NCBI GenBank assembly: GCA_009781755.1
Contig: WQVD01000001.1
Coordinates: 222,681-286,680, forward strand
DNA length: 64,000 nt
Direction of reading: 5' to 3'
Source of the DNA: Defluviitaleaceae bacterium
Lineage (GTDB): Bacteria; Bacillota; Clostridia; Lachnospirales; WQUN01
Position 1 is the stretch's first letter. Every line of letters starts with the position of its first letter. The notes below the pieces were generated by a model. It had not been told where the DNA came from, made no database searches, and worked only from the letters and a program-made list of their open reading frames with translations. This document shows positions 37,349 through 45,774 of the stretch, piece by piece. The position numbers and the translations under genes were made by a program.

Positions 37349-37434
37349 CAGTTGGTCGCAATTTGCGACCAACTGGTTGCAAATTGCAACCGGTTGAAAA
37401 TTTACAACTCAACTGGTGGCAAGATGCCACCAGT
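37349..37434. repeat. Three chained CAGTTGGT-type hairpins in a divergent spacer
   Basis: Three inverted repeats follow each other: cagttggtcgcaa/ttgcgaccaactg (37,349-37,375), caactggttgcaa/ttgcaaccggttg (37,370-37,396, one wobble pair) and actggtggca/tgccaccagt (37,412-37,434). The first two share bases, so they compete. They lie between mtnA and the MBOAT gene, which diverge, so terminator function for these genes is excluded. They belong to the family at 6634, 45,692 and 50,216. Confidence 0.7.
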
Positions 37435-37494
37435 AAAAAATGTTCAACCACGAATCGTCAACCAATTTTGCAACACCCGGCCAGTATAGCACAC

Positions 37495-37523
37495 TTGCCA
37501 TTTAGGCAAAAAAATGCTAATTT
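37495..37523 (+). promoter_or_regulatory. Candidate promoter of the Dlt-like cluster
   Basis: TTGCCA (37,495-37,500) and TAATTT (37,518-37,523) are 17 bp apart, 34 bp before the TTG start of the MBOAT gene. The -10 box is weak. Confidence 0.35.
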
Positions 37524-37556
37524 TACCGTTGGATTTTGGGGTTGAGGTGAGCGCAT

Positions 37557-39149
37557 TTGCTTTTTACGTCCGCGAATTTCTTGTTGTTTTTACTGGGTTT
37601 GTTCGCACTGTATCAAATCGTGCCGCAAAAATACCGTTGGGCTGCGCTGTTGTTGGGCTCAATGGCTTTTTATGCGTTCGCGGGACCCGCGTTTCTTATT
37701 TACATATGCACCACGATTATTGTCACGTATTTTTGCACCATGCGCATGCGCCGCGTTTGGGAAAAATGTGACGTGCTAATCGCTGCCACAAATGACCGCG
37801 AAGAACGCCGACAATTAAAACAAGCTGCCAAAGCCGCCAGCCGTCGCTGGATGATTACCGCGCTGGTGGTCATCGTCGGGTTGCTGGCGATGGTCAAATA
37901 TACGGACTTTGTCATCGCCAATACGAATGCGCTGTTGGTCTGGGTGGGCGTTGACCGCTCGTTCGGGTTCATGCGGTTTGCGCTGCCGATGGGGATTTCG
38001 TTTTATACGTTCCAAACCATCGGTTACTTGGTGGATGTGCATCGGCAGAAGTCTAAGTCGTTAACCAATCCGTTGAAATTGGCGTTATTTGTGTCGTTTT
38101 TCCCGCAAGTGGTGCAAGGCCCCATCAGCCGCTTCGAGCCGTTGGCAGAAACCTTGTACAGCGGCGAGTCGCTGAACCGCACCCACTTATCACGCGGGGG
38201 CATGCGCGTCCTCATCGGCTTTTTCAAAAAACTCGTCATCGCCGATCGCCTATGGCCTGCGCTGGCGGTACTCACGACATATCCAGAAGAATACCGCGGC
38301 GCGTTTTACCTATTCAGCATCGGTTTGTACGCGGTGATTTTGTTCATGGACTTCACCGGCGGTATCGACATCACCATCGGCGTGGCAGAAATGTTTGGCG
38401 TCAAGCTGCCCGAAAACTTCAACCGCCCGTTTTATTCTCGCTCCATCCAAGAATACTGGACACGCTGGCACATCACGATGTACACGTGGTTCCGCGACTA
38501 TCTGTTTTACCCCATGACATTAAGCAAGGGGATGCTGCGCGCCACTAAATTCGCCCGCCGCACATTGGGCGATGGCTTTGGCAAGCGAATTCCTGTGCAT
38601 TTGTCGTTATTGTGGGTGTGGTTTTTGACGGGGCTGTGGCACGGCGCAACGTGGAACTTCATCGCATGGGGCTTGGCCAATGGCATTGTCATCATGCTGG
38701 CTCAGGAATTCACCCCATTAAAAAATAAATTCCACACCCGCTTCGACACCGCCAAAACCAATCGAATTTTCATCGCCGCGCAAATCTTTTGGACATTCTG
38801 GTTGATGAACATGATTCGCTCGTTCGATATATATGTAGGGGTGCGCAATACTTTTGGGATGATGGCCAGCGTGTTCACGGACTTCGGCCTGCGCGATTTC
38901 CTTACGCGCGGAGTGTCGGAATTGACGCTGTACACTTCCGATTACTTAGCCGCCGGAGCGGGAATACTTGTGATATTCTGGATCAGCTACTTGGGACGCG
39001 GCGATGTGGACTTCCGCGATCGATTATCAACGCGTTTTTCTTGGCCAGCTCGGTACGCCGTGGTGGGCTTGTTACTGTTTATGACGTTGGTGCTGGGCGC
39101 TTACGGATACGACTACGAAGCACGCCAATTCATTTACAATCAATTCTGA
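37557..39149 (+). CDS. MBOAT family O-acyltransferase (DltB/AlgI-like)
   Basis: The TTG start is chosen because GAGGTGA lies 6 bp upstream and the N-terminus MLFTSANFLLFLLG then fits the family. The 530-residue protein has about eleven membrane helices, the MBOAT block FNRPFYSRSIQEYWTRWHITMY (catalytic region) and the invariant His in LTGLWHGATWNFIAWG. Relatives are DltB, which passes D-alanine to teichoic acid, and AlgI, which acetylates alginate. With an adenylating enzyme and a carrier protein in the same cluster and no acetyl source, transfer of an aminoacyl group across the membrane is the better guess. First gene of the cluster. Confidence 0.92.
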   Translation: MLFTSANFLLFLLGLFALYQIVPQKYRWAALLLGSMAFYAFAGPAFLIYICTTIIVTYFCTMRMRRVWEKCDVLIAATNDREERRQLKQAAKAASRRWMITALVVIVGLLAMVKYTDFVIANTNALLVWVGVDRSFGFMRFALPMGISFYTFQTIGYLVDVHRQKSKSLTNPLKLALFVSFFPQVVQGPISRFEPLAETLYSGESLNRTHLSRGGMRVLIGFFKKLVIADRLWPALAVLTTYPEEYRGAFYLFSIGLYAVILFMDFTGGIDITIGVAEMFGVKLPENFNRPFYSRSIQEYWTRWHITMYTWFRDYLFYPMTLSKGMLRATKFARRTLGDGFGKRIPVHLSLLWVWFLTGLWHGATWNFIAWGLANGIVIMLAQEFTPLKNKFHTRFDTAKTNRIFIAAQIFWTFWLMNMIRSFDIYVGVRNTFGMMASVFTDFGLRDFLTRGVSELTLYTSDYLAAGAGILVIFWISYLGRGDVDFRDRLSTRFSWPARYAVVGLLLFMTLVLGAYGYDYEARQFIYNQF

Positions 39150-39161
39150 TCGGGGTGCAAA

Positions 39162-40226
39162 ATGCGCAAAATTATGTTTAAAATCCTGGCAAGCATAACC
39201 ACGTTCGCGCTGGTTTTTTTTGCTTTACAACGCTTGTTGATGCCGACATTCGCCGACCCCGGCACGCTGGAAGGCGGCATGATACGCGAGTATTATCGTT
39301 CCAACTTCGACCATGATGTCATCTTCATTGGGGATTGCGAGGTGTACGCCAACTTCTCGCCAATCACATTGTGGGAAGAGTTCGGCATCACATCGCACAT
39401 ACGCGGCACGCCGCAGCAACTCGTATGGCAATCATATTACTTACTGCACGACACACTGCGCTTCGAAACACCCCGCGTGGTTGTATTCAACGTGCTGTCC
39501 ATGCAGTACAACGAGCCGCAAAGCCGTTATTACAACCGATTAACATTGGACGGCATGCGCTGGGGCATGCCCAAAATCCGCGCAATCCAAGCCTCCCGCA
39601 CCGATGACGAAGGCTGGCTATCCTACATTTTCCCCTTTTTCCGCTACAAAGACCGTTGGAGAGAACTTTCTGCGAATGATTTCCGTTATTTTTTACGTGA
39701 TCCGCAGGTGTCGATTAACGGCTTCATGTTGCGAGCGGATACAGTACCGGCAGGGTGGTTCCCGCAGATGCCGCCGCGTGGCAATTACGCCTTCGGCGAC
39801 AACGCATGGGATTACTTGAACCGCATGGTGGCACTCACCACCGCACACGACATAGAGTTGGTGCTGGTCAAATCCCCCGCACAACACCCGCCGTGGCCGC
39901 CACAATGGAACCAACAAATCGTAGACTTCGCCGAGGCCAACGACCTGCGCTTCATTAACTTCTTGGAACACCAAGACGAAATCGGGCTCAACTTCCAATA
40001 CCACACCTTCAACGCCGGGTTGCACCTTAACGTATTCGGCGCAGAGCTGCTGGCGCGGTTCTTCGGCGGCATCTTGCAAGCAGAGTTAAATCTACCCGAC
40101 CGCCGCCACGAGCCCGACACCGCCCAGCATTGGCACCAACTGTCCGAACTATACCACCGCAACATCGCGCGTCAATTGGCAGAAATCGACCGATACGGGC
40201 GTGTACAATGCTTCTTAATTCGCTAG
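39162..40226 (+). CDS. SGNH-hydrolase-like membrane-anchored protein, MBOAT partner
   Basis: The 354-residue protein has one N-terminal membrane helix (about 7-27) and an extracytoplasmic domain. The segment VIFIGDCEVYANFSP (residues 53-67) stands where SGNH/GDSL proteins have GDS, so Cys59 replaces the nucleophilic Ser. The C-terminal HLNVFGAEL resembles block V with its His. SGNH-like partners commonly follow MBOAT genes, and DltD holds the same place in dlt operons. It starts 12 bp after the MBOAT stop. It likely hands on or receives the group moved by the MBOAT protein outside the cell; a thiol intermediate would fit Cys59, but this is inference. Confidence 0.75.
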   Translation: MRKIMFKILASITTFALVFFALQRLLMPTFADPGTLEGGMIREYYRSNFDHDVIFIGDCEVYANFSPITLWEEFGITSHIRGTPQQLVWQSYYLLHDTLRFETPRVVVFNVLSMQYNEPQSRYYNRLTLDGMRWGMPKIRAIQASRTDDEGWLSYIFPFFRYKDRWRELSANDFRYFLRDPQVSINGFMLRADTVPAGWFPQMPPRGNYAFGDNAWDYLNRMVALTTAHDIELVLVKSPAQHPPWPPQWNQQIVDFAEANDLRFINFLEHQDEIGLNFQYHTFNAGLHLNVFGAELLARFFGGILQAELNLPDRRHEPDTAQHWHQLSELYHRNIARQLAEIDRYGRVQCFLIR

Positions 40227-40241
40227 CCGGAGGTTATGTAT

Positions 40242-40832
40242 ATGAAAAAACGCTGCATTGTATCGCTTCTTATTATATGGGCATGTATTTTTGTGCTGGC
40301 GGGTTGCAATAATGAAGACGCGCAATATCCCGACCCCGCTCCAAACCCAACGCAACCTCCAACCGACGCAAACATAACGGCCGAAACGCCCCCCCCCAAC
40401 GGCACCGACCCCATCATAGAAACCACCCCCGACGACGAAATATTTTATTTCGTGGTGCGCGGCAACACGATTCATTTGGACGAGGACATCAATGATGTGC
40501 TGGCTCGTTTGGGTGAGCCATTGAGTACGTTTGATGTACCCAGCTGCGCATTTGACGGCATGGATCGTTTCTTTTTATTCCCTGGTGTGCAAATTCAATC
40601 ATATCCCGTAGACGACATGGATCGTGTACACACAATTTTACTTACCGATGACAGCCTAACGACTGTTGGCGGTATTTTTATTGGCTCATCGCTGGCTTCA
40701 GTTTTGGCGACATATGGGTATGATTACGATTACTCTTATGGGTTGTATATCTTTGTGCGTGGCAATACGACGCTACGGTTTCTCATGAACGACATGATGG
40801 TGCAAACAATTTCATATGAATTAATCGTCTAA
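40242..40832 (+). CDS. Lipoprotein of the Dlt-like cluster, unknown
   Basis: The ATG at 40,242 follows CCGGAGG by 8 bp and is preferred over 40,236. The 196-residue protein has a lipobox LAGC, a Pro/Thr-rich spacer, and then a 130-residue domain. In that domain a segment (IHLDEDINDVLARLG, FDVPSCAFDGMDRFF, HTILLTDDS, GIFIGSSLASVLATYG) looks like a pair of small beta-alpha repeats. From memory, similar domains occur in clostridial clusters of the same kind, but this was not checked. Extracytoplasmic and membrane-anchored; no catalytic motif is recognised. Confidence 0.65.
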   Translation: MKKRCIVSLLIIWACIFVLAGCNNEDAQYPDPAPNPTQPPTDANITAETPPPNGTDPIIETTPDDEIFYFVVRGNTIHLDEDINDVLARLGEPLSTFDVPSCAFDGMDRFFLFPGVQIQSYPVDDMDRVHTILLTDDSLTTVGGIFIGSSLASVLATYGYDYDYSYGLYIFVRGNTTLRFLMNDMMVQTISYELIV

Positions 40833-40847
40833 TAAAGGACAAACAAC

Positions 40848-41675
40848 GTGAAAAAATTATTGGCTATATTCATTTTATTAATAATCGGGCTTTCGGTTTA
40901 TTTTGTATGGTTTGCGAGCACGCCTACGCCATCTAGTGAATACGACCCCATGCCGCCTGCCCCTTCATTTGTGGGCGTGCGCGAAGTCTATTCAATTGTG
41001 GGCGAGCCCATCGCACTCCGGGATGGCGTAGTTGCATTTGATGTTTATGCGCGCGAATTGGAATTTCATATAAACACAGGCGACTTGAACATCCATGCAT
41101 TAGGCACCTACACCGTCTATTTTTATGCCACAGACGAATGGGGAGCAACCACCACCGTATCCACGTTGGTGCACATTGTGGAATTGTATCCGGCTGCTGT
41201 ATACGCGCTGGCAGATGAAATATTGTTACAAATCTTGCGTGAAGGTATGACGCAAATGCAGCAAGCCCGCGCTATTTTTGATTGGGTGAGTACACACATA
41301 AACTTTGTGTCTGCACTTGGCGCCGATTCTGTTTATGCGGCAGCACACCACGGTTTAATACACCGGCGGGGCAATTGCTATGTTTTTAGCTCATTGATGA
41401 AGATCATGCTAACGCGTGCTGGCATCCCAAACGAACGAATCGCGCGCATCCCCGATACAGGAGAGAGCCATACTTGGAATATTTTCAACCCGGATGGATT
41501 TGGTTGGTTCCATTTGGATGCAACACCCAATTTTTTTGTATCACACGATGAACGTTTCATGTTTACCAATACACATGCCGCAGAATTTTCTCAACGTTTT
41601 GTTTATGAACGAGAAGACGGCATAAGGGAGTTTTACACCTTTGACCCTGAACACATCACACAAATTATTCATTGA
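40848..41675 (+). CDS. Membrane-anchored transglutaminase-like protein 1
   Basis: The 275-residue protein has an N-terminal membrane helix (about 4-24) and an Ig-like domain of the DUF5011 kind (about 45-120, VGVREVYSIVGEPIALRDGV). The transglutaminase-like papain-fold domain has the full triad: Cys in RRGNCYVFSS, His in SHTWNIFNPDG and Asp in FHLDATP. Such domains act as peptidases or crosslink proteins outside the cell. AAAGGACAAAC precedes the ATG. It is a paralogue of the next gene, whose start it overlaps by 35 bp. In the cluster it may process the protein or peptide that accepts the aminoacyl group. Confidence 0.8.
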   Translation: MKKLLAIFILLIIGLSVYFVWFASTPTPSSEYDPMPPAPSFVGVREVYSIVGEPIALRDGVVAFDVYARELEFHINTGDLNIHALGTYTVYFYATDEWGATTTVSTLVHIVELYPAAVYALADEILLQILREGMTQMQQARAIFDWVSTHINFVSALGADSVYAAAHHGLIHRRGNCYVFSSLMKIMLTRAGIPNERIARIPDTGESHTWNIFNPDGFGWFHLDATPNFFVSHDERFMFTNTHAAEFSQRFVYEREDGIREFYTFDPEHITQIIH

Positions 41676-43149
41676 AATCATACGAACCATTTTCCCGGCA
41701 TGTATTGTGCTGTTGGTTTTTGTGTGGATGGCCACGACAATTTGGCGTGCGTCAGATTTTTCGTACACGTTGCAACCTGTGGTGACAGTGATGGGGCATA
41801 ATATTAACGCGCAAGATTTTGTGGCGGACACTTCCAATATGGCGGGTGTGACCGCTTTTTTTGTGGGCGATGTGGATGTAACCGCAGCGGGGCGGCATAC
41901 CACACCCCTTATATTACACCGTGGCGAACGCTCAGTGCAGACAGAGGGCGTGTTCTATGTAGCAATCCCCCAACCATATATAACCGTAGAATTGGGCAGC
42001 CGCTTAACTAATAATAGGAATCTGCATGACATCGACCCCACGTACATCATTATTAACCATTACAATATCCCGTTGCATCTGCTGGATTTTAATCATCTTA
42101 TTTTTTCTTCATATTCGGGTTACATGCCTGTGGGCGAGCACCAATTAATTTTTACGCACAATGATTCTTTTTTTTACACAACCATGCACGTTGTGGACAC
42201 GACTCCGCCCACCGCTGTGCTGCGTGATGTAACGCTTCCGTTGGGGCATGAAGTGACGTTGGACGACATCCTTGTTTCTGTTTTCGACCTGTCGCCCATT
42301 GCCGTGACGGAAATTGTTGCGCAACCGGATATGTTCACGCCCGGAGCCCATAATGTTGCGGTGCGCGTGGCGGATATCTTTGGCAACGAGGCGATTTATA
42401 CGACTACTGCCACTTTTTTACCCAATACAGTGCCGCCTGTTTTTTATGGCGTGCGGCAATATATCCATAGTGCCTTGGGCGAGCCGATTTTATTCCGCGT
42501 TGGCGTATATGCATCGGATGCTTTTAATCGCCCCATCCATTTTGACATAGATACAGGGCTGCTCAACATCAACGAGCTTGGCGTTTATCAAATTACATTT
42601 ACTGCAACCGACGCGTGGGGGTTGTACACCTCGCAGACCATTTATGTACACATCCACAATGTTGACCCAGTCGTAGTGTATGCGCTGGCCGATGATTTAC
42701 TGGCGCAGCTGTTTAACGACGGCATGACGCAGGTGCAACAAGCCCGCGTTATCCATGACTGGCTCACGGATCATGTTACTTATGCAGCGGCTGTCGGATT
42801 TGATTCCGTATACGAGGCGGCACATCAGGGGTTAATCCATCGGCGCGGCAATTGCTTTGTGTTTTTTGGATTGGCAGAGGTGCTGTTGACGCGTGCGGGT
42901 ATCCCCAACATGCGCGTGGATCGTTCACCTTATTCGCGCAACCCTGCCAACCACCGTTGGAATTTGATCAACCCCGACGGATTGGGCTGGCACCATTTTG
43001 ACCCTACGGGTAATACGATTATCAGCCGCAACGACCGCTTCATGTTTACCAACTCGCAATTAGAAATATTAAACCAACGGATGGCTGTGTACGGCGCGGT
43101 AGATTTTTATATGTTTGACGCCACGCTGCTGCCAGAAATCGTACAATGA
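41641..43149 (+). CDS. Membrane-anchored transglutaminase-like protein 2, longer paralogue
   Basis: A TTG start preceded by AAGGGAG at 10 bp. The 502-residue protein has one membrane helix (about 12-35) and two or three Ig/DUF5011-like domains (about 45-320). A transglutaminase-like domain closely resembles that of the preceding gene: Cys in RRGNCFVFFG, His in NHRWNLINPDG, Asp in HHFDPTG. The Ig domain just before the catalytic domain is also shared (GEPILFRVGVYA), so the gene arose by duplication plus added Ig domains. The stop overlaps the racemase start by 4 bp. Confidence 0.8.
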   Translation: MTLNTSHKLFIEIIRTIFPACIVLLVFVWMATTIWRASDFSYTLQPVVTVMGHNINAQDFVADTSNMAGVTAFFVGDVDVTAAGRHTTPLILHRGERSVQTEGVFYVAIPQPYITVELGSRLTNNRNLHDIDPTYIIINHYNIPLHLLDFNHLIFSSYSGYMPVGEHQLIFTHNDSFFYTTMHVVDTTPPTAVLRDVTLPLGHEVTLDDILVSVFDLSPIAVTEIVAQPDMFTPGAHNVAVRVADIFGNEAIYTTTATFLPNTVPPVFYGVRQYIHSALGEPILFRVGVYASDAFNRPIHFDIDTGLLNINELGVYQITFTATDAWGLYTSQTIYVHIHNVDPVVVYALADDLLAQLFNDGMTQVQQARVIHDWLTDHVTYAAAVGFDSVYEAAHQGLIHRRGNCFVFFGLAEVLLTRAGIPNMRVDRSPYSRNPANHRWNLINPDGLGWHHFDPTGNTIISRNDRFMFTNSQLEILNQRMAVYGAVDFYMFDATLLPEIVQ

Positions 43150-43829
43150 CTATAGGCGTTGTAGGCGGAATGGGCGTACAAGCTACCGCGCGTTTTTACA
43201 ATCAATTAATTGCGTTGCAAACGGTAAAACGCGAGCAAGATTATATTGATGTTTTGATTTATTCAAAGTCCTCCATCCCCGACCGAACGGCATATATTTT
43301 AAGGCACAGCGATGAAAGCCCCCTGCCCACGCTGAACGATGCGATTCAAGTGTTGCGCAATGCCGGGTGCGGATGCATCGCTATCCCCTGCGTGACTTCG
43401 CACTATTTTTGGGATGCACTGCACTTCGATGCCAACACGCCTATATTGCATATGCCCGACATCACCGCGCAAGCGATACAAAATCGTGAATTAACCCGCG
43501 TTGGATTGTTGGCAACTTCGGGCACCGTGCAGGGGCGTTTTTTTCACGATGCACTAGCACGGCGGCAAATTGAAATTATTTTGCCCGACGAAAAATCACA
43601 GGCGCGACTCATGGATTACATTTATGCGATTAAAGCGAACAACCCCATTGATGCGCATTGCTTGCACGAAATATCGGCGCAATTGCGGGCGCATGGCGCG
43701 CAAGCTGTTATCTTGGGTTGTACGGAGTTAAATATGGACGGCAACACATACAATGACGCTGGAATCCTATACATAGACGCACTGAAATTACTGGCGCGAG
43801 CCGCGTTGGAATATTGCAAGACAAATTAA
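43146..43829 (+). CDS. Aspartate/glutamate racemase family protein
   Basis: The 227-residue protein belongs to the PLP-independent Asp/Glu racemases. It has the start GVVGGMGVQAT, first catalytic Cys82 in AIPCVTSHYF and second catalytic Cys192 in ILGCTELN, so both cysteines of the two-base mechanism are there. Similarity to the YgeA/aspartate racemase type is greater than to MurI. Its ATG overlaps the stop of the transglutaminase gene and the adenylation gene follows closely, so it probably supplies a D-amino acid (D-Asp or D-Glu are the first candidates) to that enzyme. The exact substrate cannot be read from sequence. Confidence 0.88.
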   Translation: MTIGVVGGMGVQATARFYNQLIALQTVKREQDYIDVLIYSKSSIPDRTAYILRHSDESPLPTLNDAIQVLRNAGCGCIAIPCVTSHYFWDALHFDANTPILHMPDITAQAIQNRELTRVGLLATSGTVQGRFFHDALARRQIEIILPDEKSQARLMDYIYAIKANNPIDAHCLHEISAQLRAHGAQAVILGCTELNMDGNTYNDAGILYIDALKLLARAALEYCKTN

Positions 43830-43852
43830 ATTCCCCAAAAGGATTGAACGCC

Positions 43853-45412
43853 TTGGCACACATACTTGATTATCTGGAAGTCACGGCCATCACCCACGCC
43901 GACAAACCCGCCTTCATCGGTGAAGCGGGTTTCTTGACATTCGCGCAACTGCATGACCGCGCGCGCAAAACCGGCGCGGAGATAACCGACCGCGGCATAT
44001 ACAAAAAGCCCGTGGTTGTTTTCATGCAGAAAAGTGCCGACATGGTGGCGGCGTTTTGCGGCGTGGTGTACGCAGGGTGTTATTACGTACCCATCGACGC
44101 AGAAATGCCCGCCTACCGGATCCGCCAAATATTTGAAACCACACAACCCGCGCTGGTGATTTGCGATGATACAACGCTGCCGTTATTGTCGGAATGGGCA
44201 CAGGAAAAAGCGTGGGATGCTTCATACGAAGCGGTTTTATTTGATGATATTTCTGCAGGTGCGCTACGTGAATCCGATGTGACCGCGCTGGCCAATATCC
44301 GCCGCCGTGCCATTGATACCGACGCCGTGTACGTCGTGTTTACGTCCGGATCTACGGGCATGCCCAAGGGTGTGACCGCTTGCCACCGCTCGGTGGTGGA
44401 TTATATCGAGCAACTTTCCACTGTGTTGGAAGTGGACGAGCATACGGTTTTCGGTAACCAGTCGCCGCTGTATTTGGACGCTTGCTTGAAAGAATTGCTG
44501 CCGACGATGAAATATGGCGCGACGACTTATTTCATCCCCAAATCACTGTTCATGTTCCCGGTCAAGCTCATTGAATATTTGAACGAACACCATATCAACA
44601 ACATTTGCTGGGTGGCGTCCGCGCTAGGGCTAGTGGCTGGGTTGAATACCTTCGCCAAGGTAACGCCGTATACCTTACGCACCATCGCCTTCGGCAGCGA
44701 GGTATTCGCCGCCAAGCACTTGAACCAATGGCGCACCGCCGCGCCCGACGCGCAATTTATTCACCTATATGGCCCCACCGAAGCCACGGGTATGTCGCTG
44801 TTCTACAAGCTCGACCGCGACTTTGCCGAGGGCGATGCCATCCCCATCGGCCGCCCCTTCGCTAACACGGATATTCTGTTGTTTGACGAAAACGGTAATG
44901 AACCCCCCCCCGGCCAACCTGGCGAAATCTGCATCCGCGGCACTTGCCTGTGCCTGGGATATTACAACGACCCGGAGCGCACATCCGCCACCTTCGTACA
45001 AAACCCACGCGCCCCCTACGCCGACCTTATGTACAAAACCGGAGACTTAGGATATATCGGCACCGACGGTAATTATTATTTCCTAGCCCGCAAAGACCAC
45101 CAAATCAAGCATATGGGCTACCGCATCGAATTGACCGAAATCGAATGGGTGGCCATGCGCATCCCCGGCGTGCAACTCGCTTGCGCCATTTTTGACGGCG
45201 AAACGAGCCGCATCATCCTGTACTACATGGGTGACGAAACCGCCCCCAAATCCGCTGTACAAGCCGCGCTCAAAACCCAGCTACCCCGCTACATGATGCC
45301 CCAAGCCATCTTCCCCATCCCCACCCTACCCCAAACCCCCGGCGGCAAAATCGACCGCGTGCAACTACTCAACCAATACCGCGAATCCGTTCGCGCTACG
45401 AGGAAGGATTGA
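43853..45412 (+). CDS. Amino-acid adenylation enzyme (DltA-like, stand-alone A domain)
   Basis: The TTG at 43,853 has AAAAGGA 9 bp upstream; a TTG at 43,814 would add 13 residues and overlap the racemase. The 519-residue enzyme has core motifs A3 VVFTSGSTGMPKG (about 162-174), A5 LYGPTEATG (about 305-313), A7 YKTGDLGYI, A8 around KHMGYRIELTEIE and the A10 Lys in TPGGKIDR. In the binding-pocket motif A4 the sequence SPLYLDACLKELLP keeps an Asp (about 209) at the place where DltA (SFDLSVMDLYP) and peptide synthetases bind the substrate alpha-amino group. An amino acid is therefore the likely substrate, probably the product of the adjacent racemase. The carrier-protein gene follows at once. Confidence 0.88.
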   Translation: MAHILDYLEVTAITHADKPAFIGEAGFLTFAQLHDRARKTGAEITDRGIYKKPVVVFMQKSADMVAAFCGVVYAGCYYVPIDAEMPAYRIRQIFETTQPALVICDDTTLPLLSEWAQEKAWDASYEAVLFDDISAGALRESDVTALANIRRRAIDTDAVYVVFTSGSTGMPKGVTACHRSVVDYIEQLSTVLEVDEHTVFGNQSPLYLDACLKELLPTMKYGATTYFIPKSLFMFPVKLIEYLNEHHINNICWVASALGLVAGLNTFAKVTPYTLRTIAFGSEVFAAKHLNQWRTAAPDAQFIHLYGPTEATGMSLFYKLDRDFAEGDAIPIGRPFANTDILLFDENGNEPPPGQPGEICIRGTCLCLGYYNDPERTSATFVQNPRAPYADLMYKTGDLGYIGTDGNYYFLARKDHQIKHMGYRIELTEIEWVAMRIPGVQLACAIFDGETSRIILYYMGDETAPKSAVQAALKTQLPRYMMPQAIFPIPTLPQTPGGKIDRVQLLNQYRESVRATRKD

Positions 45413-45417
45413 CCTGT

Positions 45418-45642
45418 ATGCTGTTAGAAATCTTGCAAGAACTGCACCCCGATGTAGACTACGCCACCCACACCACCCTCATCGACGACCGCGTCATCGA
45501 CTCCTACGACATCATCTTCCTGGTGGGCGAAATCGCCGACAAGCTGGACGTAGAAATCCCCGCCGACGAATTAACACCGGAAAATTTTAACTCCTACGCA
45601 GCCTTAAACGCACTAGTGCAACGGCTGGACGAAAACGCATAG
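45418..45642 (+). CDS. Acyl carrier protein (DltC-like)
   Basis: The 74-residue protein starts at the ATG 10 bp after AGGAAGG; an upstream TTG at 45,409 overlaps the previous stop. The phosphopantetheine Ser29 lies in RVIDSYDIIFLV, and the rest is a four-helix carrier domain with acidic helix 2. As DltC does in dlt operons, it should carry the aminoacyl thioester made by the adenylating enzyme to the MBOAT protein at the membrane. Last gene of the cluster, followed by a strong hairpin terminator. Confidence 0.9.
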   Translation: MLLEILQELHPDVDYATHTTLIDDRVIDSYDIIFLVGEIADKLDVEIPADELTPENFNSYAALNALVQRLDENA

Positions 45643-45691
45643 CGAAACGTAAAACCCACGCACAAAGCAAAAATTAAATGCCATAAAAAAG

Positions 45692-45740
45692 TGCAATCCA
45701 GTTGGTGGCAATTTGCCACCAACTGGATTGCATCTTTTTT
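45692..45740. terminator. CAGTTGGT-type hairpin acting as bidirectional terminator
   Basis: Perfect 20-bp arms (45,692-45,711 and 45,713-45,732; core ccagttggtggcaa) are flanked by A6 before and T6 after. It ends the rightward Dlt-like cluster and can end the leftward nucleotidase gene. It is copy 5 of the hairpin family, counting the three chained ones separately. Confidence 0.85.
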
Positions 45741-45774
45741 ACGGAAAATTCGCGGGTAAATGACTGGGATTAAT

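Noticed and set aside
37349..37434. Possible small CRISPR array
   Set aside because: The units are inverted repeats with overlapping arms and no equal-sized unique spacers; no cas gene is present.
37303..37556. SAM riboswitch upstream of mtnA
   Set aside because: The spacer was read for the conserved SAM-I core and terminator; only the three hairpins are present.
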